Counted from the first letter of the stretch, positions 7,045-19,771 are shown. The stretch: DNA of 64,000 nucleotides from Porticoccaceae bacterium (GCA_021773435.1 JAJFKC010000036.1:62001-126000), one strand, 5' to 3'. The notes: generated by a model not told the origin, from the letters alone. Made by a program: numbers and translations.

Positions 7045-9159
7045 CTAGTTCTTCACTCGCTGTACGGTTTGCACTGCTTTTAGGCTGCGAATGCGGCGCA
7101 TGATATTGGCCAGATGAATTCGGTCTCGAGCACCGATGACCAAATCCACAACACTGGTCTGTGCGTCTCGCTCGTTGACGCTGATTTGATCGATGGTGGC
7201 ATCCTGATCAGATATTCGTGCCGCCAGCGTGGCGATAATGCCGCGGTCAGAAATAATTTCCAGCTTTAACTCCACCGGAAATTCGCCGCGCACTGTAGGT
7301 GACCAGCTGAGGGTCATACATTTTTCGGCGTTGCCGCGTATATCCGAAAGGTTCTTGCAGGAATCCCGATGCACTACCAGGCCACGACCCGGACTCAGAT
7401 GGCCGAGGATAGGGTCACCGGGAATGGGGTGGCAACAGCGCGCATAGCTGGTAACCATGCCGTCGGCATTGTCGACCAGAATCGCTGAATCCAGGCTGGC
7501 TGTTGCCACCGGTTTGCGTTTTCCTTCCGGGATCAACACATTTGCCACCGCGTAGGCGACTCGGTTACCCAGGCCAATTTGTTGTAGTACCGACTCAAAA
7601 GTGGTTGCGTCGGTTTCTTCGAGCAGATGTTTGATCTGGGATTTGCGAATTTTCTTATAACTCGAGCCGACGCCTGTCAGAGCATGATCGAGCAGCCGTT
7701 TGCCCAGCTCAACAGATTCCTCGTGTTGCTGGTTTTTCAGAAAGTGGCGAATCGCACTGCGGGCCTTTGCGGAGCGGACAAAATTTAGCCAGGCAGGATT
7801 TGGCTGAGCACCCGGAGCGGTAATGATGCGCACCCGTTCACCACTCTCTAAGTTTTGAGACAGCGGACTCAGCTGGCCGTTGATCTCACAGGCCACACAG
7901 GTGTCACCCACCTGGGTGTGTACCGCGTAAGCAAAGTCCACCGGTGTAGCCCCGGCGGGGAGTTCGACGATAACGCCATCGGGGGTGAATACATAGACTT
8001 CGTCGGGGAATAAATCGGTTTTTACGTGCTCGATAAACTCCAGGGAATCGCCGGCCTGCTCCTGCATTTCAAGCAGACCTTTGACCCAACGATTAGCGCG
8101 GGTATGGTTACCTTCAGCGTGTTCAAGACCAGACTTATAGAGCCAGTGTGAGGCGATACCGTAGTTGGCGAGGTCGTCCATTTCCCGAGTGCGAATCTGT
8201 ACTTCGATGGGTACCCCGTGCATACCCACCAGCACGGTGTGTAGCGATTGATAGCCGTTGGATTTAGGGATGGCAATGTAATCTTTAAAATCCCCCGAGA
8301 TGGGTTTGTACAGGTTATGAATGATGCCCAACACGCGATAGCAGTCATCAACGCTATTGACGACAATCCTGAATGCGAACACATCGGTAATATCTTGGAA
8401 AGACCGATGTTTGGTCTTCATTTTTTGATAAATACTCCAGAGATGCTTTTCGCGACCGGTCACGGTGGTTGCGATGTGGTGGGCATAAAGGCGCTCTTCG
8501 AACATGCCTTTTATTTCGGCGACCAGCTCGGTGCGTGGGCCGCGAGTCGCTTTAAGGGCTTCGGTGATGCGACGGTGACGTAGGGGGTAAAGCGCGGCGA
8601 AACCGAGATCTTCAAACTCGACACGCATATCGTTCATGCCCAGCCGTTGCGCAATCGGGGCATAAATGTCGAGAGTTTCTCGGGCGATACGGCGCCGCTT
8701 GTCATTGTTGAGTACGCCGAGGGTGCGCATATTGTGTAAACGGTCGGCCAGTTTGACCAGCACCACTCTGATGTCTCTTGCCATGGCAAGGGTCATCTTC
8801 TGGAAGTTTTCGGCCTGTTGTTCGGCCTTCGACGAGAATTCTATTTCGCTGAGTTTACTGACGCCATCAACCAAAATCGCAACGGTGCGACCGAAGCGCC
8901 AGCTCAACTGACTCTTGGTGAAATCAGTGTCTTCGATAACGTCATGGAGCAGGGCAGCGACAATGCTTTCATGATCCATGTGCATGTCGGCCAATATATG
9001 CGCCACGGCGAGAGGATGGGTAATGTATTCTTCACCGCTTTGGCGTAACTGGCCCTGGTGACCTTTTTCAGCAAATCGATAGGCGCGACGCACTTTTTTA
9101 ACCTGTGATGTCTCCAGGTAAGAGGAAAGCTTGTCGCTTAGCGGGTCAATAGCCTCCAA
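7045..9159 (-). CDS. spoT: Bifunctional (p)ppGpp synthetase/hydrolase SpoT
   Basis: Controls the stringent-response alarmone (p)ppGpp. The 704-residue protein has, in order, an HD hydrolase domain (HDVIEDT near residue 70), a synthetase domain with the G-loop NGYQSLHTVLVG and VQIRTREMDDLANYG, a TGS domain (YVFTPDGVIVELPAGATPVD near 390) and a C-terminal ACT domain. The intact HD motif and the acidic MDDLA in place of RelA's MHxxAE mark it as SpoT rather than RelA. It starts with TTG, supported by GGAGG six bases upstream. It follows gmk and rpoZ in one minus-strand unit. Confidence 0.97.
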   Translation of the reverse strand: MEAIDPLSDKLSSYLETSQVKKVRRAYRFAEKGHQGQLRQSGEEYITHPLAVAHILADMHMDHESIVAALLHDVIEDTDFTKSQLSWRFGRTVAILVDGVSKLSEIEFSSKAEQQAENFQKMTLAMARDIRVVLVKLADRLHNMRTLGVLNNDKRRRIARETLDIYAPIAQRLGMNDMRVEFEDLGFAALYPLRHRRITEALKATRGPRTELVAEIKGMFEERLYAHHIATTVTGREKHLWSIYQKMKTKHRSFQDITDVFAFRIVVNSVDDCYRVLGIIHNLYKPISGDFKDYIAIPKSNGYQSLHTVLVGMHGVPIEVQIRTREMDDLANYGIASHWLYKSGLEHAEGNHTRANRWVKGLLEMQEQAGDSLEFIEHVKTDLFPDEVYVFTPDGVIVELPAGATPVDFAYAVHTQVGDTCVACEINGQLSPLSQNLESGERVRIITAPGAQPNPAWLNFVRSAKARSAIRHFLKNQQHEESVELGKRLLDHALTGVGSSYKKIRKSQIKHLLEETDATTFESVLQQIGLGNRVAYAVANVLIPEGKRKPVATASLDSAILVDNADGMVTSYARCCHPIPGDPILGHLSPGRGLVVHRDSCKNLSDIRGNAEKCMTLSWSPTVRGEFPVELKLEIISDRGIIATLAARISDQDATIDQISVNERDAQTSVVDLVIGARDRIHLANIMRRIRSLKAVQTVQRVKN

Positions 9160-9221
9160 GACGGGCCTCCACGTTTGCCTCTCCGGGATGGAACTACTCG
9201 TACCGGATTATTTGCTTTGGG

Positions 9222-9560
9222 TCATTCGTCTTTGGCCGCAAGCGGTGCGGTTGCGGGCGTATCAGTAGCGGAAGTAGGAGCGCCATTGGTTTCCGATCCA
9301 TCAGTGTCTGCCGCATCGAGGTCAAACATATCGAAAGACAGGATTTCTACTGGCTCGTCTTTCTCTTCCAGTATAGAGGCATCGACGAAACCCTGCTCGA
9401 TCTCGCGCAGTGCCACCACGGTGGGTTTATCGCTTTCCCACTCAATATGCGGTTCTTTGCCACCAATAGCGATTTGTCGGGCACGCTTTGAGCTGACTAA
9501 AACCAGTTCGAAACGATTAGCAACGTGTTCCAAACAATCTTCAACGGTAATTCTCGCCAT
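9222..9560 (-). CDS. rpoZ: RNA polymerase omega subunit
   Basis: The omega subunit assists beta-prime folding and forms part of a ppGpp-binding site on RNA polymerase. The N-terminal half is canonical: [20 protein letters not shown], then RARQIAIGG, then [10 protein letters not shown]. The 112 residues exceed the roughly 90 of E. coli omega; the extra length is an acidic and then Ala/Thr/Pro-rich tail. It lies between gmk and spoT, linking guanine nucleotide synthesis, alarmone metabolism and the polymerase in one transcription unit. Confidence 0.95.
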   Translation of the reverse strand: MARITVEDCLEHVANRFELVLVSSKRARQIAIGGKEPHIEWESDKPTVVALREIEQGFVDASILEEKDEPVEILSFDMFDLDAADTDGSETNGAPTSATDTPATAPLAAKDE

Positions 9561-9648
9561 TTTCTTTAACCTGTGTGATGTGGTTTAACTAGTTTGGTGG
9601 CCCAGATGTTGCAGCCGATGGGAACCGACCATTGTACCGGATATGCCC

Positions 9649-10269
9649 TTAGGCCAACAACTCCTGGAGCAAGTCTTGGCAGCGCTGGGTTTGTTTGGTC
9701 AACACTAATGTTTTGTTGAGTATTATGGCTCTCAGCTCATCTAACGCCGTATCAAAATTGTCATTAATAATCAGATAGTCGGCGTTTTTATAGTGGGATA
9801 TATCTTGCTTTGCCAACGCCAGACGTTGCGCAATGACTAGGTCATCATCCTGGCCGCGCTGGGTGAGGCGTTCGAGTAAGGCTTGTAGTGAAGGGGGCAG
9901 AATAAATATGGCGATAGCCTCTTTTATTTGCCGGTGGATTTGTTCAGCACCCTGCCAGTCGATTTCTAGAATAACGTCCAGGCCGGCTGCAAGAGTTTGT
10001 TTAACCCATGCCTCGCTGGTGCCGTAATAGTTGCTGTACACCAGGGCGTGTTCAAGAAAGGCATTTTCTTTAAGCATGGTTGCAAATTTGGCGTCATCGA
10101 CAAAGTGATAGTTTACACCGTCGATCTCGCCGGGCCGCATGGGCCGAGTAGTGTGAGAAATTGAAACCTGGATATCCGGATTCTGGGCCACCAGCGCGTT
10201 AACCAGGCTGGTTTTGCCTGCGCCCGACGGAGCTGAAATGGTATAAAGAGTGCCTTGATAGCGGGTCAT
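9649..10269 (-). CDS. gmk: Guanylate kinase
   Basis: Phosphorylates GMP to GDP with ATP. It has 206 residues, with the P-loop SAPSGAGKTSL at the N-terminus, the GMP-binding SHTTRPMRPGEIDGVNYHF and the lid/core EIDWQGAEQI. The ATG at 10269 gives the usual MxxxGTLYxxSAPSG beginning; a TTG at 10284, directly after the yicC stop, is possible but fits the family less well. It is followed by rpoZ and spoT. Confidence 0.96.
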   Translation of the reverse strand: MTRYQGTLYTISAPSGAGKTSLVNALVAQNPDIQVSISHTTRPMRPGEIDGVNYHFVDDAKFATMLKENAFLEHALVYSNYYGTSEAWVKQTLAAGLDVILEIDWQGAEQIHRQIKEAIAIFILPPSLQALLERLTQRGQDDDLVIAQRLALAKQDISHYKNADYLIINDNFDTALDELRAIILNKTLVLTKQTQRCQDLLQELLA

Positions 10270-10284
10270 GCTGGAGGTTTCCAA

Positions 10285-11148
10285 TTATTCAAGGTTCTGG
10301 ATTTGTTCTCGAATTTGTTCAATGAGTACTTTTATCTCGACAGCGGATTGGGTGCTGCTGCTGGCCATAGATTTGGAACATAAAGTATTGGCTTCGCGGT
10401 TAAGCTCCTGGGCTAAAAAATCCAGGCGTCTGCCCATGGTTTTGTCATTTTTCAGGATTCGATGAACCTCAGCAACATGCACTTGCAGTCGATCCAGCTC
10501 TTCGTCAACGTCGGCCTTTTGAGCTATATAAACTAACTCTTGTTCAAGGCGATCCCAGTGTAGTTGATCGCCAAATTCTGCGAGTTTATCGACCAATTTT
10601 TGGCGTTGTGCAGCAAGTAACTCGGGCATAGCCGTGCGAACGCTTGTTATATGTAAGCTGATTTCGGCCAGCCGTTTTTGGACGACTTCAGCCAGTTTAT
10701 CGCCTTCCCTCAAACGGGCTTCCACCAGCCTATCCAGTACTTGTTGGTATAGGGCTATGGTGGCTGATTTGAGTAGCTCGCGATCAATAGCAGTATCGAT
10801 TTGAATGCCCGGTTTGGCTAGAACATCCAGGGGGTAAATCGGTGCGGGGTTAGTGATGAGTTGCGCGATCGCCTCCCCCGCGTTGATATATTTCTGTGCC
10901 AGATCAGTATCAATCTCTATCCCGTTTAAACTATTTTTTGGTTCGAAACGCAGCGTGCAGTCCAGTTTACCGCGCTGCAGTATTTTGCTCGTTTGATCTC
11001 GGAGCGGCATTTCCAGCTCGTGAAGAGCATCTGGCAGGCGAAAGCTCGGTTCAAGATAGCGATGATTGATTGAGCGTATTTCCCAGCTGATTGTGCCCCA
11101 ATCGTGCTGAGCCTCGGCGCTGGCAAAAGCCGTCATACTGCGTGGCAT
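10285..11148 (-). CDS. yicC: YicC family endoribonuclease
   Basis: A 287-residue YicC/YloC family protein, the same length as the E. coli protein, which has been linked to RNA degradation and stationary-phase growth. The N-terminal MPRSMTAFASAE and SINHRYLEPSFRLP, and the C-terminal DUF1732 region with GRRLDFLAQELNREANTLCSKS, are diagnostic. The open frame extends to 11226, but the ATG at 11148 gives the family's conserved beginning. It is divergent from rph and is followed after about 15 bp by gmk. Confidence 0.93.
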   Translation of the reverse strand: MPRSMTAFASAEAQHDWGTISWEIRSINHRYLEPSFRLPDALHELEMPLRDQTSKILQRGKLDCTLRFEPKNSLNGIEIDTDLAQKYINAGEAIAQLITNPAPIYPLDVLAKPGIQIDTAIDRELLKSATIALYQQVLDRLVEARLREGDKLAEVVQKRLAEISLHITSVRTAMPELLAAQRQKLVDKLAEFGDQLHWDRLEQELVYIAQKADVDEELDRLQVHVAEVHRILKNDKTMGRRLDFLAQELNREANTLCSKSMASSSTQSAVEIKVLIEQIREQIQNLE

Positions 11149-11308
11149 CAAATTGTCCGTGGAGTCCAGATAGGCGCGTATCTTATCAAAGCCAGGTGCC
11201 ACCATCACCGACCAATTTCGGTACAATGCGCGCTATTTTTCACGGCACGATAATGATCCAGGCAGCGCCTAGTGCCATTGTTTTATCAGAGGCGTATAAG
11301 AGGTAAAT

Positions 11309-12073
11309 ATGGTAATCCGTCCCAGTGGTCGCAGATTTGAGCAGCTTCGCCCCGTCAAAATAACCCGGGCTTTTACTAAACATGCTGAAGGCTCGGTGTT
11401 GGTGGCATTTGGCGACACGAAAGTAATTTGTACCGCCAGTGTTGAACCTGGTGTGCCCCGGTTTTTGCGTGGCAAAGGCCAGGGTTGGGTGACGGCTGAA
11501 TATGGCATGTTACCCCGGTCGACTAATTCGCGAATGGATAGAGAGGCCGCGCGCGGTAAGCAGAGTGGTCGTACTCAAGAGATACAGCGCCTGGTTGGCC
11601 GCTCGCTGCGGGCCGCATTTGATCTAAGTAAGCTGGGGGAGAATACAATTAATGTGGATTGTGATGTTATTCAGGCCGATGGCGGCACGCGCACCGCTGC
11701 GATTACTGGCGCCTGTGTCGCGGTGGTCGATGCCTGCGCTTATCTACAGGGGCAGACAGCGGCGGGTCAGCAATTGCCGGTTAAAAAGCGTATCAACGAA
11801 AACCCTCTGGCGCACATGGTGGCGTCTGTCTCTGTAGGTATATACGAGGGTGAGCCGGTGCTTGATCTCGATTACGCAGAAGATTCCCAGGCCGATACCG
11901 ATATGAATGTGGTGATGAACAGTGCTGGTGGCTTTATTGAAGTTCAGGGTACGGCTGAGGGTGCGCCTTTTACCGAGAGCGAATTTTTAGCGATGATGGC
12001 ATTGGCCAAGTGCGGCATTGCTGATTTATTCAAGATTCAGCAAATGGCTTTGGCGACTTCAATAAGCGATTAA
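11309..12073 (+). CDS. rph: Ribonuclease PH
   Basis: A phosphate-dependent 3'-5' exoribonuclease that trims tRNA 3' ends. The 254-residue protein has the RNase PH signatures [35 protein letters not shown], the [16 protein letters not shown] segment and [18 protein letters not shown]. It is slightly longer than the E. coli enzyme, with a small extension at the C-terminus. AGAGG precedes the ATG. It is divergent from yicC, as in Pseudomonas, and converges on crc. Confidence 0.96.
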   Translation: MVIRPSGRRFEQLRPVKITRAFTKHAEGSVLVAFGDTKVICTASVEPGVPRFLRGKGQGWVTAEYGMLPRSTNSRMDREAARGKQSGRTQEIQRLVGRSLRAAFDLSKLGENTINVDCDVIQADGGTRTAAITGACVAVVDACAYLQGQTAAGQQLPVKKRINENPLAHMVASVSVGIYEGEPVLDLDYAEDSQADTDMNVVMNSAGGFIEVQGTAEGAPFTESEFLAMMALAKCGIADLFKIQQMALATSISD

Positions 12074-12083
12074 CCCACGGCGA

Positions 12084-12141
12084 GCTAATAACAGTGCGTT
12101 TAATGGCACAGCTGCTCCGGTTCGGCGCCTATGTTATTAGC
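12084..12141. repeat. 10-bp inverted repeat between convergent rph and crc
   Basis: GCTAATAACA at 12084-12093 is repeated as its exact reverse complement at 12132-12141, with 38 bases between. It fills the short gap between the ends of rph and crc. There is no T-run typical of an intrinsic terminator, so its role (long-loop terminator or mRNA end structure) is open. Confidence 0.6.
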
Positions 12142-12147
12142 GATAAG

Positions 12148-12924
12148 TTAAAGATCGTGAAGATCGTAGTCGATGATAATCGGAGCATGGCTGGAGAATG
12201 TTCTGGCTTTATACAAAACCGCGTATTCGACCAGGGGTGAGACATTGCTCGAGACGATTTGCGTGTCGCTACGCCAACCATCGCCCTCACCTATCTGCCC
12301 AGAAGGCCACCAGCTGAATTCATCATTATCGGCGCTGCTGGCCCGAAAAGCATCGGTATAGCCAATGTCGTCGTAGAGCTGATCAAGCCATTGGCGTTCG
12401 ACATCAAGAAAGCCAGACTGACCGCTGTGGGCGTCTGAATTTTCAACATCGATATTTTTATGGGCAATATTCAGGTTAGCGCAAATAATATAGTCGCGAC
12501 GTTTATGGGAAATTTTCAGTAAATGGTTTTGTAAGCCGTTGAGAAAGTCGATTTTGGTTTCATGTGCCGCATCGCCGGATTCCCCGTTTGGGGTAAGTAG
12601 GGAAATAACACTCAGGTGCTCGAAATCGGCCTGAAGATAGCGGCCGTTCATGTCCTCGCCACTCGATAAGCCAAAGCCAAACATGACCGCTTTGGGGGCC
12701 TGGCGGGTGTAAATAGCGACACCATTACAATGTTCATCTGGCGAATCAAAAAAATAAGCAAAATAATCGTCTAGCTGAAATTCCGGCGCGTCCTCAAGTT
12801 CGTGTGCACGGGCGCGTAAATCCTGAAGACAGATTATTTCTGCATCCTGACTGCCTAGCCAATCAAACAGCCCCTGCTGGGTGGCCTGATAAATGCCATC
12901 AACTGAAATGCTGATTACGCGCAT
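12148..12924 (-). CDS. crc: Crc-like catabolite repression control protein (exonuclease III fold)
   Basis: A 258-residue endonuclease/exonuclease/phosphatase-fold protein in the position of Pseudomonas crc, between rph and pyrE, and closely similar in layout: MRVISISVDGI, ICLQDLRA, GRYLQADF, FSWWPSG, SSHAPIIIDYD. In Pseudomonas, Crc lacks nuclease activity and helps Hfq repress translation of catabolic mRNAs. Exonuclease III catalytic positions are altered here: Ser7 and Asp9 replace Asn in the first motif, Asp35 replaces Glu, Asn150 replaces Asp, and Ser245 replaces Asp before His246, while Asn152, Asp220 and His246 remain. Nuclease activity is therefore unlikely (inference). Confidence 0.85.
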   Translation of the reverse strand: MRVISISVDGIYQATQQGLFDWLGSQDAEIICLQDLRARAHELEDAPEFQLDDYFAYFFDSPDEHCNGVAIYTRQAPKAVMFGFGLSSGEDMNGRYLQADFEHLSVISLLTPNGESGDAAHETKIDFLNGLQNHLLKISHKRRDYIICANLNIAHKNIDVENSDAHSGQSGFLDVERQWLDQLYDDIGYTDAFRASSADNDEFSWWPSGQIGEGDGWRSDTQIVSSNVSPLVEYAVLYKARTFSSHAPIIIDYDLHDL

Positions 12925-13065
12925 GACTCAACCTTTTGGTTTGTACCTCGTATAATACCTCAGGCCGAGATAACAGCGGGGAAAATTGGCAATTTTGGCG
13001 ACTGTTATCTCGCAATCACAGTACAAATGAATGGTCAGCAAACAATAACGGCCGGAGAAATTATT

Positions 13066-13710
13066 ATGCTGGAGGACTATCAACGCAAATTTATCGAGCT
13101 TGCGCTAAGCAAGCAGGTACTACAATTCGGCGATTTTCAATTGAAGTCTGGGCGAGTTAGCCCTTATTTTTTTAACGCTGGTCGATTTAGTTCTGGGACA
13201 GCATTATCTGTACTCGGCAGTTGTTATGCCGCGGCAATATCAGATAAATGTGCCGACTTTGATATTCTCTTTGGTCCTGCCTATAAAGGCATCCCGCTAG
13301 TTAGCGCGGCGGCAATTTCGTTGTCACAAGATTTCGATCTTGATGTGCCCTATTGTTTCAATCGCAAGGAGACCAAAATTCACGGTGAAGGAGGAATGCT
13401 CGTTGGGGGCCCGTTGGAGGGTCGGGTATTGATAATCGACGACGTGATTACGGCTGGGACAGCTATTCGGGAAGTATTAGACATTGTGGCGCAACAGGAA
13501 GCCGAAGTTAGCGGTGTGATTGTGGGTCTTGATCGAAAAGAACGGGGCAGGGGCGAACTGTCGGCTATTCAGGAAATTGAGTCAGATAGTGGGATAAATG
13601 TGACTAGCATCGTCGATATTAACGACATACTGGTTTATATTCGCGATATTGGCTTAGGTAGCGATATTTTGGAAAAAATAGAAAATTATCAGGAGCAATA
13701 TGGAATATGA
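13066..13710 (+). CDS. pyrE: Orotate phosphoribosyltransferase
   Basis: Transfers phosphoribose from PRPP to orotate in pyrimidine synthesis. It has 214 residues; FQLKSGRVSPYFFNAGRF, the FGPAYKGIPL loop, the flexible-loop FNRKETKIHGEGG and the PRPP motif VLIIDDVITAGTA are intact. The ATG at 13066 has GGAG 8 bases upstream and matches the family N-terminus, so it is preferred over the in-frame ATG at 13027. It is divergent from crc, and its stop overlaps the next gene by 4 bp. Confidence 0.96.
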   Translation: MLEDYQRKFIELALSKQVLQFGDFQLKSGRVSPYFFNAGRFSSGTALSVLGSCYAAAISDKCADFDILFGPAYKGIPLVSAAAISLSQDFDLDVPYCFNRKETKIHGEGGMLVGGPLEGRVLIIDDVITAGTAIREVLDIVAQQEAEVSGVIVGLDRKERGRGELSAIQEIESDSGINVTSIVDINDILVYIRDIGLGSDILEKIENYQEQYGI

Positions 13711-14390
13711 GTCGAGCTGACTTAGATGGTACTGGTACTAAGAAACTACAAATACGTTGGCACTGGCGCACAATAATTGGTCTTGCGCTACTTTCTGTAT
13801 TGATTTCGGAATGCCTACATGCTGGCAACCTGTATCGCTATAAAAACAAAAAGGGTTTTATCGTGCTCGATGATCGGGTGCCTCCACAGTATGTTGCCGG
13901 TGGCTACGAAGTGCTAAGCAAAGGTGGACAAGTGCTTAGGGTGATTCTGCCTAAGGAAGTTAAACCTCCAGGCAGCGCTGAGAAAGACAAAATAGAAGCG
14001 GAAGCGCGTAAACGGGAAGATAATTATATTCTAGCCAGCTACAGCAGAATTGAGGAAATTAACCAGGCCAGGGAGAGGAAACTGAATTTGCTTGAGCGTG
14101 AAATAAAAATTATCGAGGCAAACTTAGAAGATACCCGTAAACAACGTGCGATAGAGTTTGTGCGTGCGGCAAACTATCAGCGGGCCGGCAAGCAAGTACC
14201 TAATGTGCTAAAAGAAGTCTTAGAAGAGCTTGAAGAACTCGAGAAAAAAGCTGAACCATTGCTACAAAAACGTCGCAAAGAGGTTGCAGGTGTAGATACT
14301 TTGTATAAAAGATATGAAACTCGGTTCCTTGAGTTGACTGAGGCAAGCCCTGCTCTAAGCCCCTCTGTTCTAAGCCCCGCCGTCCATTAG
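13707..14390 (+). CDS. DUF4124 domain protein with coiled coil, probably exported
   Basis: A 227-residue protein coupled to pyrE by an ATGA overlap. An N-terminal hydrophobic helix (about residues 22-38) ends in a plausible signal peptidase site near LHAG. A DUF4124 motif follows (NLYRYKNKKGFIVLDD, about 41-56), a domain found in many periplasmic gammaproteobacterial proteins of unknown role. Residues about 95-205 are Glu/Lys/Arg-rich with a heptad pattern, predicting a long coiled coil. The C-terminal tail is Ser/Pro-rich. No function can be assigned. Confidence 0.8.
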   Translation: MSRADLDGTGTKKLQIRWHWRTIIGLALLSVLISECLHAGNLYRYKNKKGFIVLDDRVPPQYVAGGYEVLSKGGQVLRVILPKEVKPPGSAEKDKIEAEARKREDNYILASYSRIEEINQARERKLNLLEREIKIIEANLEDTRKQRAIEFVRAANYQRAGKQVPNVLKEVLEELEELEKKAEPLLQKRRKEVAGVDTLYKRYETRFLELTEASPALSPSVLSPAVH

Positions 14391-14420
14391 CAAAAAAGTA
14401 TAATAATTAAAAGAGTCCGG

Positions 14421-15005
14421 TTAACGGAACAGATTATTGCTTATATATTGCCATTGCTCAGCCCAATGGTTGGTGGGCAGGCGAGCAAAGTCACTGCGTA
14501 CAAACTGCCGGACTTTGCCTTCTGCGAGGGCCATTAACATCTCGGCCGCTTCGCTGACAGACAATACTGTACGCTTATTCTCACGATACTCAGCTTCGCG
14601 AAAAATTTGTTTAATCTGCGTTTCGAGCCGATCCAGCACCTGTGTTGCCTGGCTATGTAAGCGTTGGTTTTCTCCTACCAAGGCATCTCCAGCGATTAGG
14701 CGGCAGATCCCGGGATTGCGTTCGCAAAAACTCAACAACAAAACTAACAAAGCATGACATTGGGCTTCTGCGGTCTGTTCTTTATCGAGGGCAATGCGTA
14801 CCCGTGTAAAGATGGTATCTTCGGTAAATTGGAGCAGTCCTTCATACATTTTTGCTTTGCTGGGGAAATGCCGATACAGAGCCGCTTCCGATACGCCGAG
14901 ATGCCGCGCTAAAGCGGCGGTGGTGATTTTGCCGTGAGGCGTAGACTCAAGCATTTCGGCTAGAGCAACCAAGATTTGATCTCGACGTGAGGGGTTGGTA
15001 ACCAA
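14421..15005 (-). CDS. slmA: Nucleoid occlusion factor SlmA (TetR family)
   Basis: Binds chromosomal SlmA sites and blocks FtsZ ring assembly over the nucleoid. The 194-residue protein has the N-terminal TetR helix-turn-helix ITTAALARHLGVSEAALYRHF followed by PSKAKMYEGLLQF and a ligand-domain-like dimerisation region, all typical of SlmA. It begins with TTG; AGGA lies six bases upstream. It lies upstream of nothing on its strand and is followed by convergent genes; argB is the gene 5' of it, as in Pseudomonas and related genera. Confidence 0.93.
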   Translation of the reverse strand: MVTNPSRRDQILVALAEMLESTPHGKITTAALARHLGVSEAALYRHFPSKAKMYEGLLQFTEDTIFTRVRIALDKEQTAEAQCHALLVLLLSFCERNPGICRLIAGDALVGENQRLHSQATQVLDRLETQIKQIFREAEYRENKRTVLSVSEAAEMLMALAEGKVRQFVRSDFARLPTNHWAEQWQYISNNLFR

Positions 15006-15098
15006 ATTTTATCCTTGCATTGGTTTGTACTGTTTTGTGCTGGTTTTTCTTAATCCAGGCTGCCCGACCCTGGGGGGTCTGTGCTGGCCGAATAACCC

Positions 15099-18420
<3,322 letters not shown>

Positions 18421-18486
18421 TGTTTAATGCTCACATCTGTAGGTGTCGAGTCGGACTCTGATTATAGGGGTGTTGCAACTGATTAC

Positions 18487-19683
18487 CTATTTGCTGACAC
18501 AGCTGGCCAGATGTCTTATCAAGTGTATAGCAAGCGTTCCTTTGCTCATCAACGGTAACTTTTCAGTACTGTCGTTAGTTATTATGGTGACCTGATTGTC
18601 GTCGCTATTAAAGCCGATGGATTGATTGGACACATCGTTGGCAATGACAAGATCAAGCTTTTTGTTGTTTAATTTTTTCCGAGCGTGGTTTTCCAGATCA
18701 TTGGTTTCTGCCGCAAACCCTACGGTGAATGGGCGCTTCTCTAGCGATGCTATGGTGGCGACGATGTCGGGGTTTTTTGTGAGCGCTAGCGAGATATTAT
18801 CGTCATTTTTTTTTATTTTCTGGTGCGCATTATGTGCTGGTCGATAATCAGCCACTGCCGCTGCGGCTATAAAAATATCTGCATCGACAACGGCTTCAAG
18901 TGATGCGTCGAGCAAGTCCTGAGCTGAAACAACATGCATTATGGTGACACGTTCGGGCGCCTGGAGATTTACTGGCCCGCTGATTAATATGGTTTCTGCC
19001 CCGGCCTCCACGGCTGCAACTGCCAGAGCGTAACCCATTTTGCCCGAGCTATGATTGGATATGTAGCGAACCGGGTCTAGCGCTTCGCGAGTCGGACCTG
19101 CAGTAATCACCACTTTTTTGCCATCCAGCAGGTTTGAGGTAAATAATGCCTTGACCTGATCTGTTATTAGATCGGGTTCCTCCATTCGACCGGCGCCGAC
19201 ATCGCCGCAAGCCTGGTAGCCTTCGCCGGGGCCAATTATTTTAATGCCCCTGCTGTTGAGGTTGTTAACGTTTTTTTGGGTGCTGGCGTTGGCCCACATA
19301 GCTTGATTCATGGCTGGCGCGACGGCAATTGTACAGGAGCTTGCCAGGCACACAGCCCCGAGCAAATCGCCGCCCTCGCCGTGACACAATCGGGCAAGAA
19401 AATCTGCGCTAGCTGGTGCAATTAATATCAAATCGGCCCAGCGGGCGAGTTCGATATGGCCCATCGCGGCTTCCGCAGCGGAGTCGAGTAATGCTGTATG
19501 GACGGGGTATCCTGACAGTGCCTGGAGCGTGAGAGGTGTAATAAATTCCTGGGCAGCGGGAGTCATAATGACACGAACGGTGGCACCGGCTTTTTGCAGT
19601 TGACGAATCAGCTCCGCGCTTTTATAGGCAGCGATGCCGCCCGTGACCCCCATTAAGACATGTTTGTTGACCAGCGAACCCAT
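18487..19683 (-). CDS. coaBC: Bifunctional phosphopantothenoylcysteine decarboxylase/synthetase
   Basis: Performs two steps of coenzyme A synthesis: CoaB ligates cysteine to phosphopantothenate with CTP, and CoaC decarboxylates the product with FMN. In the 398-residue protein the flavoprotein domain comes first (GVTGGIAAYKSAELIRQL, APAMNQAMW, the GYQACGDVGAGRM substrate clamp with its Cys), then the synthetase domain (ITAGPTREALDPVRYISNHS, VDIFIAAAAVADYRP-type loop, KIKK, GFAAETN). The ATG at 19683 with AGGG upstream is chosen; the frame is open to 19926 but that part is antisense to radC. Confidence 0.95.
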   Translation of the reverse strand: MGSLVNKHVLMGVTGGIAAYKSAELIRQLQKAGATVRVIMTPAAQEFITPLTLQALSGYPVHTALLDSAAEAAMGHIELARWADLILIAPASADFLARLCHGEGGDLLGAVCLASSCTIAVAPAMNQAMWANASTQKNVNNLNSRGIKIIGPGEGYQACGDVGAGRMEEPDLITDQVKALFTSNLLDGKKVVITAGPTREALDPVRYISNHSSGKMGYALAVAAVEAGAETILISGPVNLQAPERVTIMHVVSAQDLLDASLEAVVDADIFIAAAAVADYRPAHNAHQKIKKNDDNISLALTKNPDIVATIASLEKRPFTVGFAAETNDLENHARKKLNNKKLDLVIANDVSNQSIGFNSDDNQVTIITNDSTEKLPLMSKGTLAIHLIRHLASCVSK

Positions 19684-19771
19684 AGCAACCCTGTGAAAAC
19701 CTGTGGCAGGGCGTAAGATACCACCAGTAAACGGATTTACGAAGTGCAGGCGACACACAAAGGAATGTGAT

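Noticed and set aside
11149-11308. A sigma-70 promoter for rph at TACAAT (11222-11227)
   Set aside because: No acceptable -35 sequence lies at the right distance, so the hexamer alone is not enough.
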